64,000 nt of DNA, from contig NOWV01000114.1 in the NCBI GenBank assembly GCA_003344405.1, forward strand, positions 124,001 through 188,000, written 5' to 3'. This DNA comes from Trichoplax sp. H2. Lineage: Eukaryota; Placozoa; Uniplacotomia; Trichoplacea. The notes under the pieces were generated by a model. That model made no database searches and had not been told where the DNA came from. It saw only the letters and a list, made by a program, of their open reading frames with translations. The translations under genes were made by a program, and so were the position numbers. Below, one piece after another: positions 1 to 11,398 of this stretch (its first letter is position 1; the number at the start of each line of letters is the position of its first letter).

Positions 1-2217
1 CTCATTCCGGCGTTAAGCTTTGCCGCTGGACGAAGGTGTTAACAACTGAAAAACTTATTAGAAAATCTTTAGATATTTTAGTCTTCAAAATTATTATACA
101 GTATATCGGCTCTTTCGTAATTAATTAGTTTAACTTGAAGACTTCAATTGTTTTCTGCAGTCAATGTTACGAGGACGGGGTGGTTGCTATAAGCATACGT
201 TTTATGGAATTGAGAGTCACAGATGCATGGAAACAACGCCCAGTCTTGCTTGCGCAAATAAATGTGTTTTTTGTTGGCGTCATCACACGAACCCAGTTGG
301 TACTGAATGGCGATGGAAAATGGATGACCCAGAAAAAATCTTTAATGAAGCACTTAAAAATCATTATGGCTTGATAAAGCAATTCAAAGGCAAGTTAGGA
401 CATTTAAGAATTCGCACTATAATTTTATTTTGTAAGCATAACGGAAAAAATCTCACGGATTTCTTAGGCGTTCCAGGGGTACAAACAGAAAGATTCAAAG
501 AGGCCATGGAAGTTAAACATTGTGCTTTATCTTTAGTCGGTTAGTATAGAAGTAAATTTGCAGTTGCTTACATTGTAAATTAATGTTGGGCTTTCTTTCT
601 GAAACACGGTAGGAGAGCCAATAATGTATCCAGAAATAAATAAATTTATTGAACTTCTACATGGAAAGGAAATTTCCAGTTTTCTTGTGACTAACGCACA
701 ATTTCCAAATGCTATTAGGTTAAAATCATTACTATATTTTACTAGATGTAATGTAGTCTTATTTGATCGTCAAAGTAATACTACACGGTATCATGATTAA
801 CGAATTATAAATATTTCTGAATATATAAATATTAATAGAGATCTTACGCCCGTAACGCAATTGTATGTGAGCGTAGATGCCAGTACTAAAGAAAGTTTGA
901 AAAAGATTGATCGGCCGCTATTTAAAGACTTTTGGCCTCGATTTCTTAAAAGCCTTTCCGCCTTATCAGAGAAGGTTCTACAATGCGAAGGAATTGTTTC
1001 GATATAATCATTTACATTCGCAAATTTTATGAATTTAGGGTCAACGGACAGTTTATCGATTAACTCTCGTGAAAGCGTGGAATGCTGAAGAAATTGAGGC
1101 ATATGCAAATCTTGTCGGGTACGGGAATCCAGATTTTATCGAGGTTAAGGTAAGAGGGGAGACGACAGCTGTTCTCTTATATCTTGTGACAATTTTATAG
1201 GATTATAGATCTACGTTCGGTTAGTTTAGACCTTGCATATGTCACTGTAGTAACTAGATATAACTATATTAAACAATATTTTTCATAAAAAATATTTCTT
1301 ATTTACTAATAGGGAGTAACATATTGCGGCGAATCAAAAGCTTCTAAGCTAACAATGGAAAATATTCCTTGGCATCAAGAAGTAAGATAGCTTGATTCTT
1401 TAACATCTTATTATGCTTCCTCACTATTTTGGAATGCTGTACAAATCCAAAACCTCCTGGTTTTTTAGGTTTTATCATTTACAGACAAATTAGTTGATAA
1501 TCTTCCGGAATATGAAATTGCTTGCGAGCACGAGCATTCAAATTGCGTTCTGGTTGCACATAAGAAGGTAGACTACCTAGTACTGTTTAATTAATAGAGT
1601 TTTCTATATAGCAAAGCGAACATTTTGTGCTATGGAATGTTGTATCGTGAGACATAGCACATAATTCTAAAAATTTGATAGATGATAATACGGTGTTTAT
1701 GTACACAACCATCGTTTAGTTGCATATATCCAATAATTTTAGCGTTTAAGAATTGTCCCACTCATCGAGATATATTCATAATCACATATTTGACTTTTAT
1801 TTAACAGTTTAAGGTTCATGGGAGATGGCACACTTGGATTGATTACGCGAAGTTTCATAAACTGGTTTGAGATAATAATAGTTCTTAATAACAAGTAGTC
1901 AAACATACTACTGTATTTTTATTAAAGATTCTGTGATTAGTAATAATTAGTCTGATTGTATAAAGTATATATTGTCTATATTATTTCAATAGTCTTGTTT
2001 AGTCATGCTAATTCTTATTATAGTTAGAATTGTTACTAATTCTCCAATAATTTAGATTGCTGAATTTGCCTCCAATGGAGGTAAGAATTTCGACGCAAGT
2101 GATTATATGGCATTGACACCTGACTGGGCTGTTATCGGGCACCCAGCTCACGGATTTGATCCAGTGGAAACAAGATGGCATAGAAAGAAAAATAATAAAG
2201 ATATTGGTGGTTGTTGA
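1..2217 (+). CDS. TYW1: TYW1, tRNA 4-demethylwyosine synthase, C-terminal half (5' partial)
   Basis: Radical-SAM, iron-sulfur enzyme of the wybutosine pathway, which builds the tricyclic base next to the anticodon of tRNA-Phe. Ten exons close in phase: 1-35, 161-389, 468-539, 613-718, 839-974, 1039-1149, 1313-1381, 1469-1567, 1808-1864, 2056-2217. They give 357 residues plus stop, roughly the C-terminal half of a ~730-residue animal TYW1; the flavodoxin half lies left of the window. Visible signatures are RGRGGCYKHTFYGIESHRC, the cluster motif CANKCVFC (CX3CX2C) followed by WRHHTNP, then VSVDAST, VKAWN, CEHEHSNC and the family's terminal GGC. The intron at 390-467 has a GC donor (GCAAGT), is 78 nt long and has no in-frame stop, so retaining it would keep the frame. 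Identity is secure; the donor at 1865 (GTTTGA) is the weakest splice call. Confidence 0.93.
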
Positions 2218-3370
2218 ATAAGTTTGTAGTGTTGTCTTTTAATCTTATTCTTAAAATCGGAAAATGTTAAATTTTTAAGGAAATAGGATGTTCAATTCAT
2301 TAATGTATCTCATGTTTCGAATTATATAGGCACTTTGCATTTATACTGAAATTTTTCTGATTTTTTGCTATTGTGTAAATACGCTTGTGCTGATAAGGGT
2401 CATACGAGTATAATATTATTCTAAGAATTTTGTAAAGAATAATGCAACTTATAATCCCTAAATATATATCCGAAAATAGTACCAGTTAAATTGTGAAATT
2501 TTTATCTCATGAATCCTTGATTGAACAATGTACGATAGCTATGGAGATATATACACAGCTTGACTAATTTACAGTTATATTCATGACTTGAATTTGTAGT
2601 AATCTTACGCTATAAACTAGATGCTTTTGTATCTAATGTATAAGGATCCAGAATAGCAATGTCATTTTGGAAACTAGATGGCATCCAAAAAATTACCCTA
2701 TAGCTAAAGTACGAAACTTGGAATTTTCAATCTGTAAATGCTAATGTGGTATATATGTGCGAGATTAGAGTTGATGAATTTCATAAAGAAAATAGATGGT
2801 AAAACTAAGTAATTGGTTAATATTTTAATCGATTTGCGTAGATAAGGATTGGATTGTATGCACAGTAGACTATTATCCATGTTTAGCATAGTGTTCTATA
2901 TACCGTAAACTTATCGTATATGGGGTTAAGTACTGTAAATTACATATGAGTATATAGGAAAATAATCATCATGTGATATAAACATAGGCTAAAGACGCAA
3001 ATATAGCGCAAATATAGTGATTGTAACTAAATCGAGTACGGTATAAAGTTACTGAACCTCGTAAAAGATGTTAAATGAGCACATTATCGTAAACCGTCAG
3101 TAAAGCGACGGGAGTTTGCACTAGTTGTATATAAAATCAGTTCATAACATGCGGTACAATTTCGCCAAAAATTTAAATTTTAACTCATCTGTAATACAGT
3201 AACTTGACTAATAAGTGCGAGAATGCTATTAGATTAATAGAACGATAGGTTTAATATTTTCAATCATCAAGTTCGATATTGTAAAGAAGATATATAAATT
3301 CGTAAGTTCTAACAGTAATGATATTAGAAGAGTAACACTAGAGTATGCTTTCTTGATAATGATCAATATT
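2218..3370. other. Convergent 3'-3' intergenic spacer
   Basis: AT-rich spacer between the TYW1 stop and the stop of the minus-strand TIR+HEAT gene. No credible coding exon was seen on either strand. It contains one copy of the dispersed 57-bp element (3069-3125). About 2875-2980 there is a diverged match to sequence found downstream of another copy near 57925-58130. Confidence 0.5.
3069..3125 (+). repeat. Dispersed 57-bp element, copy 1
   Basis: Runs from TGTTAAATGAG to TTTGCACTAGT. It matches copies at 39304-39360 and 57811-57867 with one difference (T instead of C in the CAG[C/T]AAAG segment). The core has a 5-bp stem CCGTC/GACGG. It is preceded by the associated leader GTATAAAGTTACTGAACCTC. 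Confidence 0.85.
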
Positions 3371-5979
3371 TTACAGAACATTTTCAGATAATAAATAAGA
3401 ATTTAGTTCATTCATTTCATTCCCTAATAGTTTCGTAACTCTGATAGCCTCATTGGCTTCTTCACCACCAATTTCCTCTAGAGCGATTAAGGCAGCTTCT
3501 CTTACATGAGATATAGGGTCATTACGCCTTAAAACATACAAAGGTACAGAATCATAATAAGATTTGGCTTTGTAATAATTCGTAGATATCCCAATTCAGA
3601 GTTGCTTAATGTTAATGAAGGTATTTAATATTGAAAACTTTTACAATATTAAATTGCACACGTACCATCGATTTAATATGTTTATGATTGAACTTTCTGC
3701 CTTCATATGTCCCAAAGATAAGCAGGCGCTTTCACGAACCAGCCGATCTTCATCTTGAAGTAACAATATTAGTTTATCGATATGTTTCTTACTTTTAACA
3801 CCTGTTCTTGCTAGTGCTATGGAGGCAATAGCACGAATATTCGGATCTGTATCATCGAGAAGATCTGCTAGCGCGGAAATTACTATTGGTGTTTGATATT
3901 TTCCTAAGATTTTCGGAAATTGCGTTGTTTAGCGTAAAATGAATCTTAAATTTTTTGCTAATGTTTTAAACTGGAATTAGGTAGAAATTAAAATTTTACT
4001 AAGAGTCATCCTGCTGATTCCTGAAAAATGTTTAATACCCATACCTAAATTTTCAACTGCTGCCATGCGAACTGTCGACTCCATATTGAATACTTCATGT
4101 ATTGCTAAGCGACTAGCAACTTGATTGCTTACACAGCTCAAAAATTTATGTGGCTTTGACCAATTTTTACCACAAAAGGCGGTAAACTCTTCTTTACGAA
4201 TGACATCTTTTTTAGTAAAAATATCTTTCCAAATCACTCCTTGAAGCAACCATTCTTGACGATCATCCGGATAATCGCGCTTTAAAACGTCATGGTAATC
4301 GCTCACAAACGCCTTTCTAAATTCAACCCATGTTGTCTCTTGCGCTTGAAAATGGCGATCCCAAAAATTTACTGCCGTGACAAGACTCGACTTAGCTAAA
4401 TTTTACATCAAATGTATTATATTATTTATTTCTTTTCCATATAAGAAATATTATTAATTTAAGAGTAATATAGTAACAATTAATAAAGGTGTAGAAATTA
4501 GTTCACTATCGTAATTTTGTTAATAATTAACATGAAAACATCGATTTCTTATTTTGCTGGAAGCCTACCACTACTCATGGATGAATGTTGTACTGTAGAT
4601 GCAGTTTCTTCTTGAAAATTAAATTGGTCATCTTCGATAAATGATGCTCTTCGATTCTCCAAAATTTCATCATGTGAGCTTATTTTCCTAATTTCTCGTT
4701 TTACGCCCTCTAAAACTGTTGCATATTCCTTATCATAGCGCTCTTTTTTGCAAAAGAATACCCAGTTCAGTTTGGACAAAGTTAACTTTCTGAATAGAAA
4801 GTGGACAAGAATCATGACATAAGTCATTAATTTATTAATTTTCCCGCATTTTAAGTCATGTTACAGTAAATCTTTTACATACGTACAGGGCAAAACCCAT
4901 TTCTTGATTGATTTCTCTGAAATACCGTAAAGATAACGGTACTATAGGTTTGTTCGAGATATAGGCAAGAGAGACTTCATCCACTTTTGCTTTATTCTTA
5001 ATGTATGATATACTGAGTACTACTATTATCACCTGAATTCATTATCAAAACAATGATATGCATCAGTGCAGCGATGTAAGGATATACGTAAATTTATTTT
5101 ATTTACGATCGTGACCAATTTCAATATACTAATTAAAGCTTTTAGATCTTGTATAATTTATTTGCAACATTTTAGAAACTCGTGCTATGATATACTACTG
5201 TAATTATTAGAAAAATATCGTTTTCAAAACGCAGTATACCTATCACTATATGTGAGTGTCTAACATTGTTACCTTTGCGTTTACAATTGCTTTGCCTTTA
5301 TCGGTATTATCTTTTAACTTTTCGCTACCATACCTAAGATGCCAAAATTTAAGGCCATGATTCCGCAAATAAGCTATAAAGTAATAAAATAAAATAAACA
5401 TAATCAGTTCTATTCAAAAGAAAATTAGAATCAGATGTTATAGTAAAAAGAAATCGTCACTTACCAGTAATTGAAGTTACAATTTCTGTATCATCAGGGC
5501 TGTAACTAATGTAGATATCATAATCTACTTCATTTGATTGTTTATAAGCTGTGCTTGTGTCTTCAAATGAATCCAAAGTTATACTAGTATTTATATCAGT
5601 CGCTTGCAGTTGGTTATCTCCGTCCTTCAAATTTTTATGACGAAATTTTAAAATTGGATACTTTTCTTTAGCAGCTATGCTAGTACAGAGTCTACAGACC
5701 TCTTCGCGTGGGTCTTTAGAGGTTATCGCTTGATTCTTTACTTCTGGAAATTCCGTATCTGTTTACAGTATACCACAAGTGGGCATACAATGAATGTCCC
5801 GACATTAGTAATGGTAATCTGTATGAGATTAAAATTTACTGTAAATTTATATTACATATATATATATATATATATATACACTACGTTGCTAATAACAGAT
5901 ATCGTAACCGACCTATTACAGGTGATATACCATTATTTACATTTTTACGGCTAGAGCCACAAGAAGCAATTGATCCCAT
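3371..5979 (-). CDS. TIR + HEAT-repeat protein B
   Basis: Minus-strand gene modelled as 8 exons that all close in phase: 5979-5913, 5758-5465, 5373-5273, 5032-4887, 4789-4569, 4395-4045, 3903-3666, 3527-3371, giving about 524 residues. The first exon begins MGSIASC, an N-myristoylation-like start with a nearby cysteine. A linker of ~95 residues follows. The TIR domain starts at YDIYISYSPDDTEIV, continues with LRNHGLKFWH, and has DEVSLAYISNKPIVP, where the E occupies the catalytic position of SARM1-type TIR NADases. A helical linker leads to C-terminal HEAT repeats (DLLDDTDPNIRAIASIALAR, EDRLVRESACLSLGHMKAE, HVREAALIALEEIGGEEA). It is a paralogue of the divergent gene at 6660-9878, with one TIR exon of identical length (146 nt). 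NAD hydrolysis is inferred only. The first exon (donor GTCGGT) is the least certain part. Confidence 0.8.
5856..5878. repeat. (AT)n microsatellite
   Basis: Uninterrupted AT dinucleotide run inside the first intron of the minus-strand TIR+HEAT gene. Tyr/Ile-alternating reading frames here are artefacts of it. Confidence 0.9.
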
Positions 5980-6659
5980 GTCCTCGACAACAATACTGTA
6001 TCTGTATCGTAATTGCTCACAAGAGATGCAGTATTTGATTAAAAGAAAAGAACTAAAGGATCAACACAATATTACTGTATACAACATTTGAAAGTAGGGC
6101 TGTCGTTCGTTAATAACGTAAGAAGTAACTACCTTAAATTCGTTAACAATACAGTATTAGTATGCAATGCACGGATAGCGGCAACGACTAATTTTTACAA
6201 GAGTATTTGACCAGTATTAAACTACTGTAATTAGTTAAAGTGTACGTAGTCCGGACCGTTACCATGGTACTGTAACTGTATCGGCAAAAAAGATAAAAGA
6301 AGGAGAAAACAGGAAACGTTTGCTGGATCTCATACAAAAGTATTACAGTACAGTATACAGTACTGAACGTTCTGTAGAAGTCCTGACTGAGGTGATTACG
6401 GTGGCCGAGGTGGGCCAAATGCTCTCTTGCACAATCTATAGTATTGTATTCATAGTACTGTCACCTTCTTTAACTGTCAGCTGCCTTCTTTTAACACCTC
6501 GGCCACCGTAGATTTTACATAAAGTATTTCGTAAATTAATTGATTTATCACTCGTTATTTCTTTGCTATCTAATAAAGTATCTAAAGCCGTGCAACACTG
6601 TACAGTGCAATCAATCTATCTATTAGTTATTGTTAGCTATCTAAAGATTATAAAACAAA
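5980..6659. promoter_or_regulatory. Shared 5' region of the divergent TIR+HEAT pair
   Basis: 680 bp between the two head-to-head start codons. It holds scattered TACTG/TACAG pentamers (about 6345-6365 and singly), much sparser than in the other divergent regions, and a perfect 15-bp inverted repeat (6398-6412 / 6495-6509). No coding exon was recognised. Confidence 0.5.
6398..6509. repeat. Perfect 15-bp inverted repeat, 82-bp spacer
   Basis: Arm ACGGTGGCCGAGGTG (6398-6412) is the exact reverse complement of CACCTCGGCCACCGT (6495-6509). The arms are about 73% GC in an otherwise AT-rich region. It may be a small mobile-element scar or a structured regulatory site; the sequence does not decide. 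Confidence 0.85.
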
Positions 6660-9600
6660 ATGGCAAGTAACGTGCCAGAGCACAAACATCTGGACGTAAT
6701 GATTAGCTATAGCAGGGTTAACCAAAACGTTATGAGAAAATTGAAAGGTGAATAAACAAGTAATTCTTGACTAAAATGATACAGAAAATGACTTACACAT
6801 AACAAAATATAATATTGTAAACTTTAGTTTGCTAATATGTATCTATCTATTTCATATTACTGAAACCTTAATTGTTACAGTAAATTATGAGCTCCCTAAA
6901 CAATATTTTCTTAATACCGTACAAGTACTGTATATTTTAATTGACTGTAAAATACAATAATACCTTAGAAGCAAGAATCCAATAGCTTGGCACAGTTTCA
7001 TTTCATAAATACTGTACATACGTCTTAACATATCTGTTATAGTTAATCATTTTTAATGACTAGTAACAGGCAACTATCAAGAAATGTACGTTGTGCTATT
7101 ATTAAGTAATGGTTAATTAGGATTGATTATAATCATATGTAATTATAATATGTAAACATGTTAATGTACTAGTATGTTTTCTTCTTGCTAATGGACTACA
7201 CAGCAAAATTATATTTATTTTTATCAACTGATCTCAACGCTTTTTATAAATGGCCACGAATCGTATCAGTAAAATTGTTTCGGTTGAAAATTAATTTCAT
7301 GAAACTCGGAAGTTCCATAAATTACAACTACGAATGCTCCAGCTTAAACAGATAATCTAGTCATTATGAAAATAAAACGTACATTTATTGATAAATTTTT
7401 TCTTTTAGCAATGAACTATTACTTAATTATCCAGGACCAAGTTTACGCTATATACGCATACGCATATATTTTTATATATAAAAATATTTCATGAGTCTTT
7501 GTGAACAATTTAGCTTGCTAATCTATTATCACTTCAATTGAAGGTATGTCGTAGCACCAATGCTAGAAGTAATTAAGAAATTATTGTTTTTTCCGATTTA
7601 TTAATATTTGAATTAAACTTATTTTTGCTTACAGACTTTTTGATTGAGAATGGCTTAAAGGTATGGGTAGATGAGATTGGCCTTGAGGCAGGATCAGAAT
7701 TTCTGAACATAATAGGGCAAGCAATTGTTGACGCTAAGGCAAGTCGATGTAAAATCAAATGAAAACATTTTACTAGCAATTTATAGCTGCATCTTAGCAA
7801 TATGTGAGCTAGAAATAAACTTACGTCTCTAAATTACCCATAAAGTCCTGACTCTTCCGTTTATAGATTTCATACTTTCTAAAATATCTACCCTTTACCC
7901 ATACCCTTACTTAATCAAAAAAGTATATTATAATTTTACCCAATCATCACCTACGTATTATAGAAGGAGCTATCTTCTAATCCGTAGCTGGCTTTTGATC
8001 TATACTAGCCCTAATCTGGCAGTGACCTAATTTTATATATCTTCGCTAACGTAAGCTGCTTTCCCTTTAGGCCTTTCTGATTATCTTAAGTAAGAATTCA
8101 GCTACATCGAAGTATTGTAGGGATGAATTGGCATTAGCCTATATTTCTAACAAGCCAATTATTCCCGTAGCTCTCGAAAAGAAAAGTGAGATTTTATCTG
8201 TTCTTGAATTTGGCATGTAAGTTATATATTTTAATATATGTGCTAGTAAATATTTTTTTGTAACTGCACAATGTAACTGTATTTTTCTGCAAATTTGAAA
8301 TGATATAAATTTTTTACAATAGATTTATGTAATTATTCTTTGTTACATACTAAATGATTACGATACATTTGAGTTCGTTAAATGGTTTAATCTTACTGGA
8401 TTGTCATTTCTCACAGGAAACTAACTTTAGCTTCTATGGAATGGATATCTTTAGCTGATGATATGCAATTTGATCAGCAATTAAGCAAAATTATAGCAGC
8501 TGTTAACACATTCATCGGCGATACTGATGTGAGTGAACATAACAATAACTCGGTAAAAAGCCAAGATCGTTTAGTGAATAGACAGATTTCAAAACACAAG
8601 AAGTTATTTCATGACCATGAAGAAAAAGACTTTATCAGAGCTGGTGAAAAATTTATTGAATTTTTAAAAGATTATTATCGTATGGAGGATACAATACCTT
8701 GGACACTTTTTGAACAAAAATTTTATGAAATAAATGGACCAGAATTAGAAAAATTGTGTAGTTTTGACAATGAGGGTTGGTTGCTAGGAGTTTTATATCG
8801 TGAACTAGAGGTGCTTGAAGCAAATGAAAATGTTACTAAACAACAGTTGCTAGCATTTACAGATAATAATATAGATATATTTTGGGAAAACGTAGAAGAA
8901 CAAGCGATACAAAGCTATGCAATGAGAGAAGTATTTAATATGGATTCCTCTGTTAGAATTCCAGCGATTATGAATTTATGTAAGTTGCAATAAACAAAAC
9001 ACAAACAATTCAGTAGTTCGTACGATCAGTAGTAATAAACTCATATCAAAAGTTTGTATTACAATGTAGCTATAGATTGTTTTTCCAAATTGATCAGTTA
9101 GCTTGTCATTTTAGCAAAGATTAAAAGCCCTGCAGTCATGGAGGCATTATCTGATCTGCTAACGGATAAAGATCCTAATATCCGATCAGTCGCTGCCATA
9201 TCACTTGGTCGACTTGGAGTGCAAAACAATCTTAGAATTACAAGAAGATTGATCAATTTACTTAATGACAGTGATAGGCTTGTTCGAGAGGCTGGCTGTC
9301 TAGCTTTGGGACATATGAAAGCTCAACCCGCTGTTCGAAAGCTCGTTAAACTTTGGTAAGAGACTTAGGGTATTAGTACTTCTTTATCTTGCAGTAAGTT
9401 GATATACGACCAATTGTTGATATATCAATCTTATAAGCTATACGTTCAACCGACTTATATGTGATTTCATAACTACAGTAATGACTATAAAGGACCATAT
9501 ACATCTATACAAGCAGAGTTGATTATTTCAAAATATCGCTATCTTAGTAAGCGAGAGAAATTTATTTAGACTGTTCACTTAGGTCGAGACCTAAAAAGTG

Positions 9601-9878
9601 CAGTACTTAATATTTTATTATTATCACACCACAGATTCATGTTCTTAAAATTATTCCTATCTAGAACCTTGCACTTCTTTTTTAAAAATATTCCAACTTT
9701 AAGTTGTATCATTACATTGTATATTTCCAGGCGTAATGATACAATTTCTCATGTTCGTGAAGCAGCTCAATGTGCACTAAAACGCATAGGAGGTGAAGAA
9801 GCTGAGAAGGCCTTACATATTACCAAAGTTTTAACCGAAGAAATAAGAGCATTAACTACTAAAAATAATACCAACTAA
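6660..9878 (+). CDS. TIR + HEAT-repeat protein A
   Basis: Six exons close in phase: 6660-6747, 7635-7738, 8071-8216, 8417-8979, 9115-9355, 9731-9878, giving about 429 residues. The TIR domain starts almost at the N-terminus (LDVMISYSRVNQNV), continues with FLIENGLKVWVDEIGLEAGS, and contains SKNSATSKYCRDELALAYI with the glutamate of CRDE at the catalytic position of SARM1/plant TIR NADases. A ~190-residue helical region follows. Three short HEAT units end the protein (LLTDKDPNIRSVAAISLGRL, SDRLVREAGCLALGHMKA, HVREAAQCALKRIGGEEA). Intron 2 uses a GC donor (GCAAGT at 7739). The order TIR then HEAT is the reverse of SARM1 (ARM-SAM-TIR). Unlike its paralogue it has no N-terminal extension. A role in innate or cell-death signalling is inference. 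Confidence 0.87.
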
Positions 9879-10741
9879 GAAGTTACTTAAAATTTTCATT
9901 CCATACTCAGAGCCCACTGTTTTCTTGGAGATTATTCTAAAATTTTATATAATTTTTATGTTACTTATTCTACGTGCTTGGACTATCTATAAACTTATAA
10001 ACTGGGACAACCCTTAGTCAGATAGAGATTGTTATAGCAGTCAAAGAATGGCTCAACAGCACTTAAACTACGCATATAAATCAGAACATTTATCCCAAAC
10101 ATTTATTAGATACCCCGGATTCAAGCCCAATATAGATTTCTATTATTACACGGTGATTATGCTGTTTTATTAAGCCACCTTAGAATGTGTGCATCACATT
10201 GCTAGGGATAACTTATGTTACGCTAAACTATAATAAATTAATCGACTGATTACAAATGTTTGATGTCAAGTATGTGACGCACATTTAATAAACTATCCAG
10301 TAAGCATGAAAACACAGTCATTATATTACTAATTGTAATCAATTCAAGATACAGTAGGTGTTTTTTTAAACCTAGGATAGGCCTAAATTCCTGCAATGCA
10401 GCTGCAGTGAAAGAACCGAAAGTGAAAGTAATTCTTTGAAGCTGTATCTTATTACGGACTGCTAATAAATGAATTAACGAGCACTAGAATGGGGTGCTCA
10501 CTATTCTACGGAATGGTAGGTGGCACATGATAACACAAGTCAACGACTTAAAAAAATAATATGCTGTTTGCGTTTTCTTTTAGATTGCTAGCTTTATAAA
10601 TATAATAGTAAATGAATAAATTTAATATTGCTCTCTTGTAGTCTTGACAAGACACATGGTAAATCTTCAGTTCATTATATGATTTTCTTAAGCAATGGTA
10701 CGCACTGGTGAAACAGCTTTACAGACAGTCCATGGTAAATC
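9879..10741. other. Intergenic spacer 3' of TIR+HEAT A
   Basis: AT-rich, with no coding exon recognised on either strand. It includes the 3' flank of the TIR+HEAT gene and leads into the pentamer array. Confidence 0.4.
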
Positions 10742-11276
10742 AGTACAGTATACGCCGCCTAACGATTACAGAGAGTACAGTACAGTACAGTACTATACAG
10801 TAATTTGTATTCTTGTGGACATACAGTACAGTAATTGCGCTGTACACTGTACAGTCCTGTAGTCAAAGAAGAATCATAGCAGATAGCAAGGACCACTCAA
10901 GTAACAATGTTACACCTTTTCCACCGTCTACCTTCTCAGTACATAGAAGACGGAAGGGAAGGAGAGGAGTAGAAGGTGGAAAAATGGTAAAATTCATTAT
11001 TTGAGTAGTCCCTCCAGATAGCCCTGAGATAGGTATTCCATAATTACAGTACGCGACTGTACTGTAGAATCCACGGTAGCGTACAGTACTTCGCATTTTG
11101 TACTGTACTGTACTGTACTGTACAGTACTGTACTTGACAATACTACAGTACAGTATACTGTACAGTACTGTACAGTACTGTATAATCTATACAGTAATAC
11201 TGTACAGTATACAGTACTGTACTGTACTGTATGGTACTGTACTGTACATTACAGTACAGTAAAGTACAGTACAGTA
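10742..11276. repeat. TACTG/TACAG pentamer array upstream of GAS2-like gene
   Basis: Dense runs such as GTACAGTACAGTACAG and TACTGTACTGTACTGTACAG, concentrated at 11095-11276 and ending about 120 bp before the GAS2-like ATG at 11399. Each pentamer's reverse complement (CAGTA, CTGTA) occurs in the same string, so long stretches are self-complementary. A non-pentamer patch at 10915-10985 has its own inverted repeat (TTTTCCACC / GGTGGAAAA). Confidence 0.85.
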
Positions 11277-11398
11277 TTTCTAGTTCTCTTTGGGTGCAAA
11301 TCATCGTGTACTGTATAAAAATTAAATTTAATTTTATATACTATTTAATAAACGATAATTCGCGGTCATGTTATGTTGTTGGGTTTTTAACTGTCAAT

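Noticed and set aside
10742-11276. CRISPR or telomeric array
   Set aside because: There is no spacer/repeat periodicity, the unit is a 5-mer in both orientations, and the setting is eukaryotic and interstitial.
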